A stretch of DNA of 64,000 nt, from the NCBI GenBank assembly GCA_902626385.1, contig CACOEZ010000006.1:1-64000 (forward strand), written 5' to 3'. Origin of the DNA: an uncultured SAR86 cluster bacterium. Lineage in GTDB: Bacteria > Pseudomonadota > Gammaproteobacteria > Magnimaribacterales > D2472. Made by a program: the position numbers and the translations under genes. Positions 38,598-46,531 of the stretch are shown piece by piece (position 1 is the stretch's first letter; each line of letters starts with the position of its first letter). The notes under the pieces are model-generated. The model had not been told where the DNA came from and ran no database searches. It saw only the letters and a program-made list of their open reading frames with translations.

Positions 38598-39892
38598 TGT
38601 CAGATATTAAAACTATTAATTTACCCGATTACGGCGAATTTGAAGAAGTTGAGGTAATTGAGATATGTGTAGAAAAAGGTCAAAAAGTTAATTCTGAAGA
38701 ACCGATATTAGTTTTAGAAACTGACAAAGCCGCAATGGAAATTCCATCATCAATTAACGGAACAGTAAATAAAGTTCTTCTAAATGTTGGCGATAAAGTA
38801 AGTATTGGAATGCCATTTTTAGATATCCAACCAGAGGAAGCTCTACCTGAGCCAAAAGAGGAAACAAAATCTGAAGATTTAAAATCTATTGAACGAATTG
38901 AAGAAAAAGATGAGCTGCCGTCAGCTGTTGATGATGCTGCAAACATAATGTCTAAATATTCAACACATTCAAATGTAGTTGAATTTAAACAGCCTAAAAA
39001 TAATAGAACACATTCCGGTCCGGCTACTAGAAAACTTGCAAGAGAATTTGGCATTGATTTAACTAAGATAAGAGGATCAGGACCTAAAAATAGGATCTTA
39101 AAAGAGGATTTGCATGAGTATGTTAAAAATATACTTAAGTCTGAAAATCAACCAGGACAAAATATCTCTCAGCCCGAAGTAGATTTTTCTCAATGGGGTA
39201 AAATTACAAAAGAGGAGTTAACAAAGTTCCAAAAAACTTCTTTGGACAATCTTCACTCATCATGGATTAATATTCCTCATGTTACCCAACATGAAGAAGC
39301 GGATATTACAAAACTTTTAAAATTAAGAAATAAATTAAATAAAAAATATAAATGTAAAGTATCTCCATTAGCATATGTCATAAAAGCTACTGCCGAAACT
39401 CTATTAGAATTTAAGCAAATGAATTCTTCTCTATCATCCGATTTAAGTTCAATCATATATAAAGACTATATAAATGTTGGTATTGCTGTTGATACAGATT
39501 ATGGTCTCATCGTGCCAAACGTAAAAGATGTTAATAATAAATCAATCAAAAAAATCTCTAATGAAGTAAATGAAATTGCCGATTTAGCAAAAAAAAGAAG
39601 GCTTAATAATGATCAGCTTACTGGATCAAGTTTTACAATTTCCTCTTTAAGCGGAGTGGGAGGAAAATTTTTTACTCCAATAATTAATCCTCCTGAAGTT
39701 GGAATTCTTGGACTTTCAAAAACATATGATTCGCTTAAATTAGATAAGCTAAAACTTCAAACAACAAATCAATTACCTCTTTCATTGTCATATGATCACA
39801 GAGTCATAAATGGAGTTTATGCCATTAAATTTTTAAATCATTTGATTGAAATATTAAATGATATAAATTTTCTAGAAAGCTCTTTTAAATAA
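38597..39892 (+). CDS. aceF: pyruvate dehydrogenase E2, dihydrolipoyl acetyltransferase
   Basis: Forms the core of the complex and transfers acetyl to CoA. I take the ATG at 38597, overlapping the aceE stop (TGATG), for 431 residues. There is one lipoyl domain (residues about 1-75, lipoylated Lys in ETDKAAMEIPS), an acidic linker, an E3/E1-binding domain (SGPATRKLAREFGIDLTKIR) and the catalytic domain with INIPHVTQHEEADIT and the closing SLSYDHRVINGVYA carrying the catalytic His. Enterobacterial homologues usually carry three lipoyl domains; a single one is a slimmed version. Confidence 0.96.
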   Translation: MSDIKTINLPDYGEFEEVEVIEICVEKGQKVNSEEPILVLETDKAAMEIPSSINGTVNKVLLNVGDKVSIGMPFLDIQPEEALPEPKEETKSEDLKSIERIEEKDELPSAVDDAANIMSKYSTHSNVVEFKQPKNNRTHSGPATRKLAREFGIDLTKIRGSGPKNRILKEDLHEYVKNILKSENQPGQNISQPEVDFSQWGKITKEELTKFQKTSLDNLHSSWINIPHVTQHEEADITKLLKLRNKLNKKYKCKVSPLAYVIKATAETLLEFKQMNSSLSSDLSSIIYKDYINVGIAVDTDYGLIVPNVKDVNNKSIKKISNEVNEIADLAKKRRLNNDQLTGSSFTISSLSGVGGKFFTPIINPPEVGILGLSKTYDSLKLDKLKLQTTNQLPLSLSYDHRVINGVYAIKFLNHLIEILNDINFLESSFK

Positions 39893-39900
39893 TTGTTACA

Positions 39901-39928
39901 ATAGCTTCTTAATTTCAAGCTATAAGGA
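39901..39928 (+). promoter_or_regulatory. hairpin directly before the symporter ribosome binding site
   Basis: ATAGCTT (39901-39907) and AAGCTAT (39917-39923) form a seven-base stem that ends at the AAGGA site of the following gene. No T run follows, so it is not a terminator; an effect on RNA stability or translation is possible. Confidence 0.4.
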
Positions 39929-39932
39929 AAAA

Positions 39933-41498
39933 ATGTTTAACACGTTAGATTGGGTGATAGTAGGGCTTTACTGTATCGGAATTATTTCACTAGCAACTTA
40001 TGTTTCAAGAAATAAAACTGGCTCTGAAAGAAGTGCAGAAGATTATTTTTTAGCTGGGCGAACACTTCCATGGTGGGCAATTGGTGCTTCACTAATTGCT
40101 GCAAATATATCTGCTGAACAAATTATAGGAATGTCAGGTCAAGGATTTGTTGTAGGTATGGCAATAGCAGTATGGGAATTGACTGCCGCAATTGCTCTCA
40201 TAGTAATGGCAAAATACTTCTTACCAATTTTCTTAGAAAAAAAAATCTACACCATGCCGCAGTTTTTAGAACAACGTTTTAATAAGAACGTAAGTTTAGT
40301 TTTATCTTTTTTCTGGTTGGTTGTTTATGTTTTTATTAATCTAACTTCAGTTCTTTGGTTGGGTTCATTGGCAATAAACGCTTTAACAGGACTAGATCTA
40401 TTTTACGGATTAATAATTTTGGCAGCTTTTTCTTTGGCGTATTCGCTTTTTGGTGGTCTGAAAGCAGTTGCTATGACAGATGTTGTTCAGGTTGTTTTAT
40501 TAATCTTTGGTGGACTAGCGGTTTCTTTTATTGCTTTAAATACTATTTCAGAGTCTTCAGGAGTTTTCAATGGTTTAAAAATTGTCTTCAATGAGATGCC
40601 TGAAAAGTTTGATATGATTCTTTCAGCTGATAATCCGTCCTATAAAAATTTACCAGGTATATGGATACTCATAGGTTTAGGTGTATGGATTGGACATTTT
40701 TTCTACTGGGGCTTTAATCAATATATTACTCAGCGAGCTTTAGGAGCAAAATCTATCAAAGAGGCACAAAAGGGCGTAATGTTTGCTGCTTATTTAAAGT
40801 TACTTATGCCAATTGTAATAGTATTACCTGGGATATGTGCTGCAGTTCTTTTTCCAGTTCTTGAAAAATCTGATCAAGCATATCCTACAATGATGTCACT
40901 TCTTCCAAATGGTCTACTGGGTCTTACATTTGCCGCATTGATTGCTGCAATAGTTTCATCACTAGCATCTATGAGCAATAGTATCAGCACAATATTTACT
41001 ATGGATATTTATAGATATTTTCAAAAAAATGACCGTGGACAAGCACATCTTATTAAAGTTGGAAGATCTACAGTAGTAGTTTCTTTAATTATTGCAACAT
41101 TAATTGCAAAACCTCTTTTAGGCAGCTTTGATTCAATTTTTCAATATATTCAGAATTTCACTGGCTATTTTTCACCAGGAATAGTGGTGATATTTTTAGT
41201 GGCTCTTTTTTGGAAAAAGGCTACATCCATGTCTGTAATATTTGCTGCTGTTATATCTCTTGCTGGCTCAATCTTTATAAGTGGAAGTTATCCTGACCTC
41301 CCATTTATACATAGAATGACAATTGTATTTTTGATGTCAGCATTTGGATGCTGGCTTGTGACATTCATCCAAGGCTATAAAGATCAGGAAAAGGCCATAG
41401 ACCTAAGTAATATTGACTTTTCTACAACCAAAGCTTTTAACATCAATACTGCTATTGTTGTTATTACTTTGGGCTTAATTTATGTTTCACTTGCGTAA
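39933..41498 (+). CDS. Na+/sugar symporter (SSS family)
   Basis: A 521-residue sodium:solute symporter with about 14 membrane helices. Family marks: SAEDYFLAGRTLPWWAIGAS (near residue 34), ISAEQIIGMSGQGFVVGMAI, AYSLFGGLKAVAMTDVVQ (the SSS signature region), FNQYITQRALGAKSIKEAQKG and AAIVSSLASMSNSISTIFTMDIYR. This is close to the SGLT-type branch that carries glucose or galactose with sodium. The downstream secreted glucosidase and glucokinase support glucose as the substrate. It lies 40 bases after aceF and could be partly co-transcribed with it. Confidence 0.93.
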   Translation: MFNTLDWVIVGLYCIGIISLATYVSRNKTGSERSAEDYFLAGRTLPWWAIGASLIAANISAEQIIGMSGQGFVVGMAIAVWELTAAIALIVMAKYFLPIFLEKKIYTMPQFLEQRFNKNVSLVLSFFWLVVYVFINLTSVLWLGSLAINALTGLDLFYGLIILAAFSLAYSLFGGLKAVAMTDVVQVVLLIFGGLAVSFIALNTISESSGVFNGLKIVFNEMPEKFDMILSADNPSYKNLPGIWILIGLGVWIGHFFYWGFNQYITQRALGAKSIKEAQKGVMFAAYLKLLMPIVIVLPGICAAVLFPVLEKSDQAYPTMMSLLPNGLLGLTFAALIAAIVSSLASMSNSISTIFTMDIYRYFQKNDRGQAHLIKVGRSTVVVSLIIATLIAKPLLGSFDSIFQYIQNFTGYFSPGIVVIFLVALFWKKATSMSVIFAAVISLAGSIFISGSYPDLPFIHRMTIVFLMSAFGCWLVTFIQGYKDQEKAIDLSNIDFSTTKAFNINTAIVVITLGLIYVSLA

Positions 41499-41499
41499 A

Positions 41500-43365
41500 A
41501 TGAAAAAGTTATTTTTGATTATAAGTTTTTCATCATTTCTTTATTCAGATACTGACTGGAATGATCCAAATAATTGTTCTCTGCCTGACAACAATTATCT
41601 TATAGAAAGTATTCTAAATAATATGACCTTAGAACAAAAAGTTGGCCAGATAATAATGCCTGAAATTAATAGTATTACTCCAGATGATGCAAAAAAATAT
41701 CAATTTGGAACAATATTAAATGGTGGTGGAGGGTTTCCTAACAAAAATAAAAATAGTTCAATTGAGGATTGGAAAAATCTTAGTAAAAGTTATTATGATT
41801 CTTCTCCAATAGTAAACGGCATTAGAGTTCCAATATTATGGGGTACAGATGCAGTTCATGGTCATAATAATGTTATTGGTGCTACCATCTTTCCTCACAA
41901 TATTGCTCTGGGCGCTACCAGAAATCATTCACTCGTTAGGGAAATTGGAGCGGCAGTTGCTAAAGAGGTATTATCTACTGGAATTATTTGGACTTTTGCA
42001 CCTACTATTGCGGTACCTCAGAATGATTTATGGGGAAGAACATACGAGGGCTACTCAGAGGATCCTGCTCTAGTATCACTTTTAGGTAGTAATTTTATTA
42101 TTGGACTTCAGGGTGAGGGCTCAGACTTTTTAGGAAATCACAAAGTTTTAGCTACAGCTAAACACTTTCTTGGAGATGGAGGAACTAGCGAGGGTATTGA
42201 TCAAGGTAATACAGTTATTGATGAGCAATCGCTAAAAAAAATTCATGGTGAGCCTTACTATCACGCTATTGACTCTTGTGCTATTTCTATAATGGCAAGC
42301 TTTAACTCATGGAATGGTCTTAAAAGCCATGGAAATAAGTATCTCTTAGAAAATATATTGAAATCTCAAATGAAATTTGATGGATTTGTTGTTGGTGACT
42401 GGAATGGTCATGGGCAGATACCAGGCTGTGAGGATGCTAATTGTCCAGAAGCATTTAATTCAGGAGTTGATATTTTTATGGTACCAACTGAATGGAAGGG
42501 ACTTTATTGGAATACCCTTAGTCAAGTAAAAGACGGGACTATTAGCGAAGAAAGATTAAACAATGCTGTAAAAAGGATATTAAATGCCAAGGCTTACCTT
42601 GGACTTTTTGAAGGAAGAGTTCCACACACATTTGCAAAAAATTATATTGGAGATTCAAAACATAGGGCGCTTGCACATCAAGCTGTTCGAGAATCATTAG
42701 TTTTGCTAAAAAATAATGCTTCTGTTTTGCCAATGAACCCAACTAAAAAATTTCTAATTGTTGGTAGTCAGTCAAAGAGCATTGAAAACCAAATGGGGGG
42801 TTGGACTATTACATGGCAAGGTAAAAGCTGGGAGGGAGTAAGTATTGATAATAATGACTTCCCAAACACTAAAAGTGTTTATGAATCATTGTCAGATTTT
42901 ATAATTGATTCAGGCGGTTATGTTGAATATTCAGATGATGGATCATTTAATCAAAAACCAGATTATGTAATTTTTGTTTATGGAGAAACACCATACGCTG
43001 AAGGATTCGGAGACATCAAAAGCTTAAATTTCAGTGAAAATAATTTGATGTTATTAGAAAAAATGAATCAATTATCAAATCAGGATATTAATGTAATATC
43101 TTTATTCATATCTGGCAGACCTATGATTGTTGATGAAGAATTAAGTTTGTCGGATGCATTTGTAAGCATATGGTTGCCTGGGACTGCTGTTGAGGGGATT
43201 AATGACGTAATCTTTAAAAATAAAGACAACACTATCAACTATGATTTCGTTGGAAAACTCCCTTTTTCTTGGCCTACTAAAGAATCTAATAATCCATTAA
43301 ATTTTTATGATGCTGTTTATGAGCCTTTATTCGAATATGGCTATGGACTAACTTACTCAAAATAA
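41500..43365 (+). CDS. secreted beta-glucosidase, glycoside hydrolase family 3
   Basis: The ATG at 41500 is preferred because it follows the symporter stop by one base and starts a signal peptide (MKKLFLIISFSSFLYS); the product has 621 residues. GH3 signatures: MTLEQKVGQIIMPEI, ILWGTDAVHGHNNVIGATIFPHNI, WTFAPTIAVPQNDLWGRTYE, KVLATAKHFLGDGGTSEGID, and the nucleophile Asp in DGFVVGDWNGHGQ. The C-terminal GH3 domain (LVLLKNNASVLPMNP, IVDEELSLSDAFVSIWLPG) is present. These enzymes release glucose from beta-1,3 or beta-1,4 gluco-oligosaccharides, for instance laminarin fragments. Periplasmic. Part of the symporter-glucosidase-glucokinase operon. Confidence 0.95.
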   Translation: MKKLFLIISFSSFLYSDTDWNDPNNCSLPDNNYLIESILNNMTLEQKVGQIIMPEINSITPDDAKKYQFGTILNGGGGFPNKNKNSSIEDWKNLSKSYYDSSPIVNGIRVPILWGTDAVHGHNNVIGATIFPHNIALGATRNHSLVREIGAAVAKEVLSTGIIWTFAPTIAVPQNDLWGRTYEGYSEDPALVSLLGSNFIIGLQGEGSDFLGNHKVLATAKHFLGDGGTSEGIDQGNTVIDEQSLKKIHGEPYYHAIDSCAISIMASFNSWNGLKSHGNKYLLENILKSQMKFDGFVVGDWNGHGQIPGCEDANCPEAFNSGVDIFMVPTEWKGLYWNTLSQVKDGTISEERLNNAVKRILNAKAYLGLFEGRVPHTFAKNYIGDSKHRALAHQAVRESLVLLKNNASVLPMNPTKKFLIVGSQSKSIENQMGGWTITWQGKSWEGVSIDNNDFPNTKSVYESLSDFIIDSGGYVEYSDDGSFNQKPDYVIFVYGETPYAEGFGDIKSLNFSENNLMLLEKMNQLSNQDINVISLFISGRPMIVDEELSLSDAFVSIWLPGTAVEGINDVIFKNKDNTINYDFVGKLPFSWPTKESNNPLNFYDAVYEPLFEYGYGLTYSK

Positions 43366-43369
43366 ATTT

Positions 43370-44269
43370 ATGAGTAATGTGTTGTTAGTTGATATCGGTG
43401 GTACAAATATTCGGTATGCAGTCTACGATAGTGGCTCACCTGATATTGATAATGTTCATAAAACTAAATTTGAAATTGATGTTTTCGATGAAATGTTAAA
43501 AAAAATTATAGATGCTAACAATGTGGATCAATTAATTATTTCAGCTGCAGGACCTAAGATAGGAAACACCATCTCTATGACTAACAAAAATTTTGTTTTA
43601 AATTCTGATATGTTGAAGAAAAAGTTTAATTTAAAAAAATGCTATCTGTTAAATGATTGGGAAGCCATAGCTCATAGCTTTGATTATGTTTCTAAGAACA
43701 TTAAATTCATTAAAAATGGAAAAAAATTTAATAATCAAATTCTTTTTTTAGGCCCGGGAACTGGACTTGGCGCTGCGCTCTTGATTGATAATAGAATTGT
43801 TGTTTCAACTGAAATTGGTAATACAGTAAATACAACTCAATTTCTGAAAAAAAATTTTAATTTCGAAATTCCTGAGAATTTAATGTTAGAAGAAATAATA
43901 TCAGGAACAGGAATTTCAAATTTATATAAATTTAAAACAGGAATGACATTAACCGCAGAGGAAATATTTATAAAATATTTAGATAATGAACAAGATTCAC
44001 TTGAAGTTATAAACGGTTTTATTAAATGTCTTGCCCAAACTTTATGTGATTTATCATTAACATTCCTTCCGGGTAACGGGATTTTATTAGCTGGAAGCTT
44101 GATGCGCTCTCTTTATACATATATTGATACAAAAGAATTTAAAGAAAACTTTGTTGGGGTGAAAAAAGGTGCTCATAGAGAAATACTGGATATGATTTCT
44201 ATTGGTATTATTACGAAAGAAAGAACCCCGCTATATGGTAACCTAGGTTTTTATAATAAATTTTCTTAA
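43370..44269 (+). CDS. glk: glucokinase
   Basis: Phosphorylates glucose with ATP. The 299-residue protein belongs to the Glk family (non-ROK): the phosphate-binding VLLVDIGGTNIRYAVYD at residues 4-20, LIISAAGPKIGN, the catalytic Asp in CYLLNDWEAIAHS, FLGPGTGLGAALLI and GILLAGSLMRSLY. It is a little shorter than E. coli Glk (321). It begins five bases after the glucosidase stop, completing a route from external glucoside to glucose-6-phosphate. Confidence 0.92.
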   Translation: MSNVLLVDIGGTNIRYAVYDSGSPDIDNVHKTKFEIDVFDEMLKKIIDANNVDQLIISAAGPKIGNTISMTNKNFVLNSDMLKKKFNLKKCYLLNDWEAIAHSFDYVSKNIKFIKNGKKFNNQILFLGPGTGLGAALLIDNRIVVSTEIGNTVNTTQFLKKNFNFEIPENLMLEEIISGTGISNLYKFKTGMTLTAEEIFIKYLDNEQDSLEVINGFIKCLAQTLCDLSLTFLPGNGILLAGSLMRSLYTYIDTKEFKENFVGVKKGAHREILDMISIGIITKERTPLYGNLGFYNKFS

Positions 44270-44304
44270 ATAAAAAATTATTTTGTGTATAATCATCAAC
44301 AATT

Positions 44305-44499
44305 ATGGCTGACAAAAAACAAACTAAAGTGTATTTAATTCCAGAAAGTGAAACTAGAGATAGTCATACCTATCACTACACTGCAATCAAAACTCGAAAG
44401 TTCACTTTAGAAAATAAAAAAATGAGGTTAAAAAAGTTTAACCCTGTCAAAAGAATTCATGAATGGTTTGTAGAAGCTAAACTCCCACCTCATAACTAA
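44305..44499 (+). CDS. rpmG: 50S ribosomal protein bL33
   Basis: A 64-residue basic protein whose C-terminal half MRLKKFNPVKRIHEWFVEAK matches the bL33 signature (L-K-K-[FY]-[DN]-P-x-x-[RK]-x-H-x-x-[FY]-x-E-x-K). The N-terminal half TKVYLIPESETRDSHTYHYT is a longer, divergent version of the usual I-x-L-x-S-x-A-G-T-G-x-x-Y-T. There are no cysteines, so this is the zinc-independent form. The usual partner rpmB is not adjacent; the gene lies alone between glk and a convergent fusion protein. Confidence 0.82.
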   Translation: MADKKQTKVYLIPESETRDSHTYHYTAIKTRKFTLENKKMRLKKFNPVKRIHEWFVEAKLPPHN

Positions 44500-45605
44500 T
44501 CGTTCTTTGTCAATCTCAGCTCAGTAGATGAAATGTCATCTCTGAAACTATTTTCTTCAAAACCAGTGCATCTATCAGAAATTAACTCTGGAATTTTAAT
44601 TTGATCTAAAGAGATAAACTTTTTACCTACTTTCCTCCCAAATACAAGAAAATTAATATTATGATCATTAAATCTTTGAATGTGATTCATCATATCTTCA
44701 TAACTTTCGTAAAATTTCTCATCAAAGACCCTCATTAGAGTATCAGCACCAATTATAAAAACTGAATTTGGAAACATTTCTGCTTTTTCACTAAATCTTC
44801 CTGCAGAAGTCAACATCCAGCTTTCTCCACTTTGAAACTGATCAATCGTCCTTTTAATTTCAACATAGGTCAATGGGGGCTTATCTGCATTTTTTGCACA
44901 TATTTCAAATGTTGTATGCATTCCCGTTTTTCTTTCAGCAAGCTCTTTCATTTTCATATGACCATCATGAAGAGGATTAAAAGATCCTGGGAAAATGAGT
45001 TCAGGATTATTTCTATTATTTGATATAAAACCAACTTTATTATTAAATAATTTCTTCCATGGCCTTTCAGCGATAACTTTCTCAATTGAAATTTTTTCCT
45101 CAATCTCTGGAAGTGGATAATTAAGCGAACATGAATCTGCTAATAGACTAATTGCACATGCTGTAATTAACTCTTCTTCTTCATTTCTTGTTCTCTTTCC
45201 TTTTTCAAGGTAACACTCTAAATATTTTGTATAGTCATGAGCTTGAAGGACTATGAAGAATTTATGATCACCTTTCTTCTCATATGTAGTTGCTAAATTT
45301 GCAGTAATAGAAAGGCCTAATAAATATTTTGACTTTGTTTTAGATGCAATTTCTCTAGACTTTTTGAAAGCATTTGCCCCCATACTTAAACAAGTGTCCA
45401 AAGAGCAATAATGATCTGGTTTTCTGTTAAGAAACTGATCCATAGATTCTTTAGAGTAGGGTATATATGACTCAAGTATGGTATCACTTGCTCCAGGAAC
45501 CTCTAAAAGTGATGAAATTGCATTAGTTCCGCCACCACTTGAAACAAATGTTATTTTAAATGGCGAGCTGTGGATTTTTTTTACAATGTCAGTATATTTA
45601 TTCAA
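44496..45605 (-). CDS. CinA-like domain fused to nucleotidylyltransferase (possible NMN deamidase/NaMN adenylyltransferase)
   Basis: A 369-residue, apparently cytosolic protein starting at TTG. Residues about 15-165 resemble the CinA C-terminal (PncC) domain: ITFVSSGGGTNAISSLLEVP, then GASDTILESYIPYS, then YLLGLSITANLAT, then KFFIVLQAHDYTKYLE. Residues about 200-369 form a nucleotidylyltransferase of the NadD/CoaD superfamily: LIFPGSFNPLHDGHMKM with the HxGH-type motif HDGH, VFIIGADTLMRVF and the closing RDDISSTELR (ISST-x-x-R). PncC turns NMN into NaMN and NadD turns NaMN into NaAD, so the fusion would couple consecutive steps. Which nucleotide is used is inference. It overlaps rpmG by four bases. 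Confidence 0.8.
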   Translation of the reverse strand: MNKYTDIVKKIHSSPFKITFVSSGGGTNAISSLLEVPGASDTILESYIPYSKESMDQFLNRKPDHYCSLDTCLSMGANAFKKSREIASKTKSKYLLGLSITANLATTYEKKGDHKFFIVLQAHDYTKYLECYLEKGKRTRNEEEELITACAISLLADSCSLNYPLPEIEEKISIEKVIAERPWKKLFNNKVGFISNNRNNPELIFPGSFNPLHDGHMKMKELAERKTGMHTTFEICAKNADKPPLTYVEIKRTIDQFQSGESWMLTSAGRFSEKAEMFPNSVFIIGADTLMRVFDEKFYESYEDMMNHIQRFNDHNINFLVFGRKVGKKFISLDQIKIPELISDRCTGFEENSFRDDISSTELRLTKND

Positions 45606-45670
45606 TTTAATATCTAAAATTAAAGATATATTTTAACCTATAATTTTAAAATCATTGTTAGAATAAATTT

Positions 45671-46531
45671 ATGAACATTAGTAAATATATTTACATTTTT
45701 ATAGTTCTTCTTATGCCGCTATGCGCTCATTCATCAACTATTAGTAAAGTTACCTATGCAGCATGGGAGAAAGCTGATGTAGATCTTTTATATGTACTGC
45801 CGTCAAAAATAAATTCTCAAACAAAAATTTTATTTGTTATTCATGGAGCATCAAGAGACGCCAATAGATATTTATCAATGTGGTTAAAGGAAGCAAAAGA
45901 CAAAAATGTTATTTTAGTTGCCCCTCATTTTAAAAAAGAAGACCATCCTTATTATTCGACCCTAGGTATGGCAACCCATAATGGCAAATTAATTAATAAT
46001 GAAAACATATGGTTAGATGATTCACTAGAAAGGTTTTTTACATTTTTTAAAGGAAGATATAAGTTGTCCTCAGATCAATATCTTATTTATGGCTTTTCTG
46101 GTGGATCTCAATTTGTGCATAGGTATCTAATGTATGGAAGCGATCGAGGCATTCAAAAGGCAGCAATTGGGAGCGCTGGCTGGTATACATTTATAGAAGA
46201 TTCTCCATTTCCCTATGGTATTAGAAATAAGCCATTAGAGCCTGGTAGAATTGAATGGTTAATGTCAAAAGAAGTTCTATTTCTACTTGGTGATGAGGAT
46301 AATAATCCAAATCATTCGTCATTGAACAAAAGCAGTGGTTCAATGAAGCAAGGTTTACATAGATATCAAAGAGGCATAAGGTATTTTGACCATTTAATAA
46401 GAATTGGTAATGAGTTTCAAATTCCTCTTAGATGGAGATACTCAGTTATTAGGGGTGTTGATCATGACACTAAAAAAATGACGCAACCAGCAATAAAATT
46501 TCTTTTAAAAGATCTTGAGTACATAGATTAA
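45671..46531 (+). CDS. exported alpha/beta hydrolase
   Basis: A 286-residue protein with a signal peptide (MNISKYIYIFIVLLMPLCAHS). Alpha/beta-hydrolase features: strand and oxyanion region ILFVIHGASRDANRYL, VILVAPHF, the nucleophile elbow IYGFSGGSQFVHRYLM (G-F-S-G-G-S), an acid region VLFLLGDEDNNPNH and the catalytic His in VIRGVDHDTKKM. Similar proteins are annotated only as secreted hydrolases; an ester or peptide substrate is possible. The stop overlaps the convergent photolyase-family gene by four bases. Confidence 0.8.
   Translation: MNISKYIYIFIVLLMPLCAHSSTISKVTYAAWEKADVDLLYVLPSKINSQTKILFVIHGASRDANRYLSMWLKEAKDKNVILVAPHFKKEDHPYYSTLGMATHNGKLINNENIWLDDSLERFFTFFKGRYKLSSDQYLIYGFSGGSQFVHRYLMYGSDRGIQKAAIGSAGWYTFIEDSPFPYGIRNKPLEPGRIEWLMSKEVLFLLGDEDNNPNHSSLNKSSGSMKQGLHRYQRGIRYFDHLIRIGNEFQIPLRWRYSVIRGVDHDTKKMTQPAIKFLLKDLEYID

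Noticed and set aside
39901-39923. Hairpin after aceF as an intrinsic terminator
   Set aside because: The stem is AT-rich and no T run follows; it runs into a ribosome binding site.
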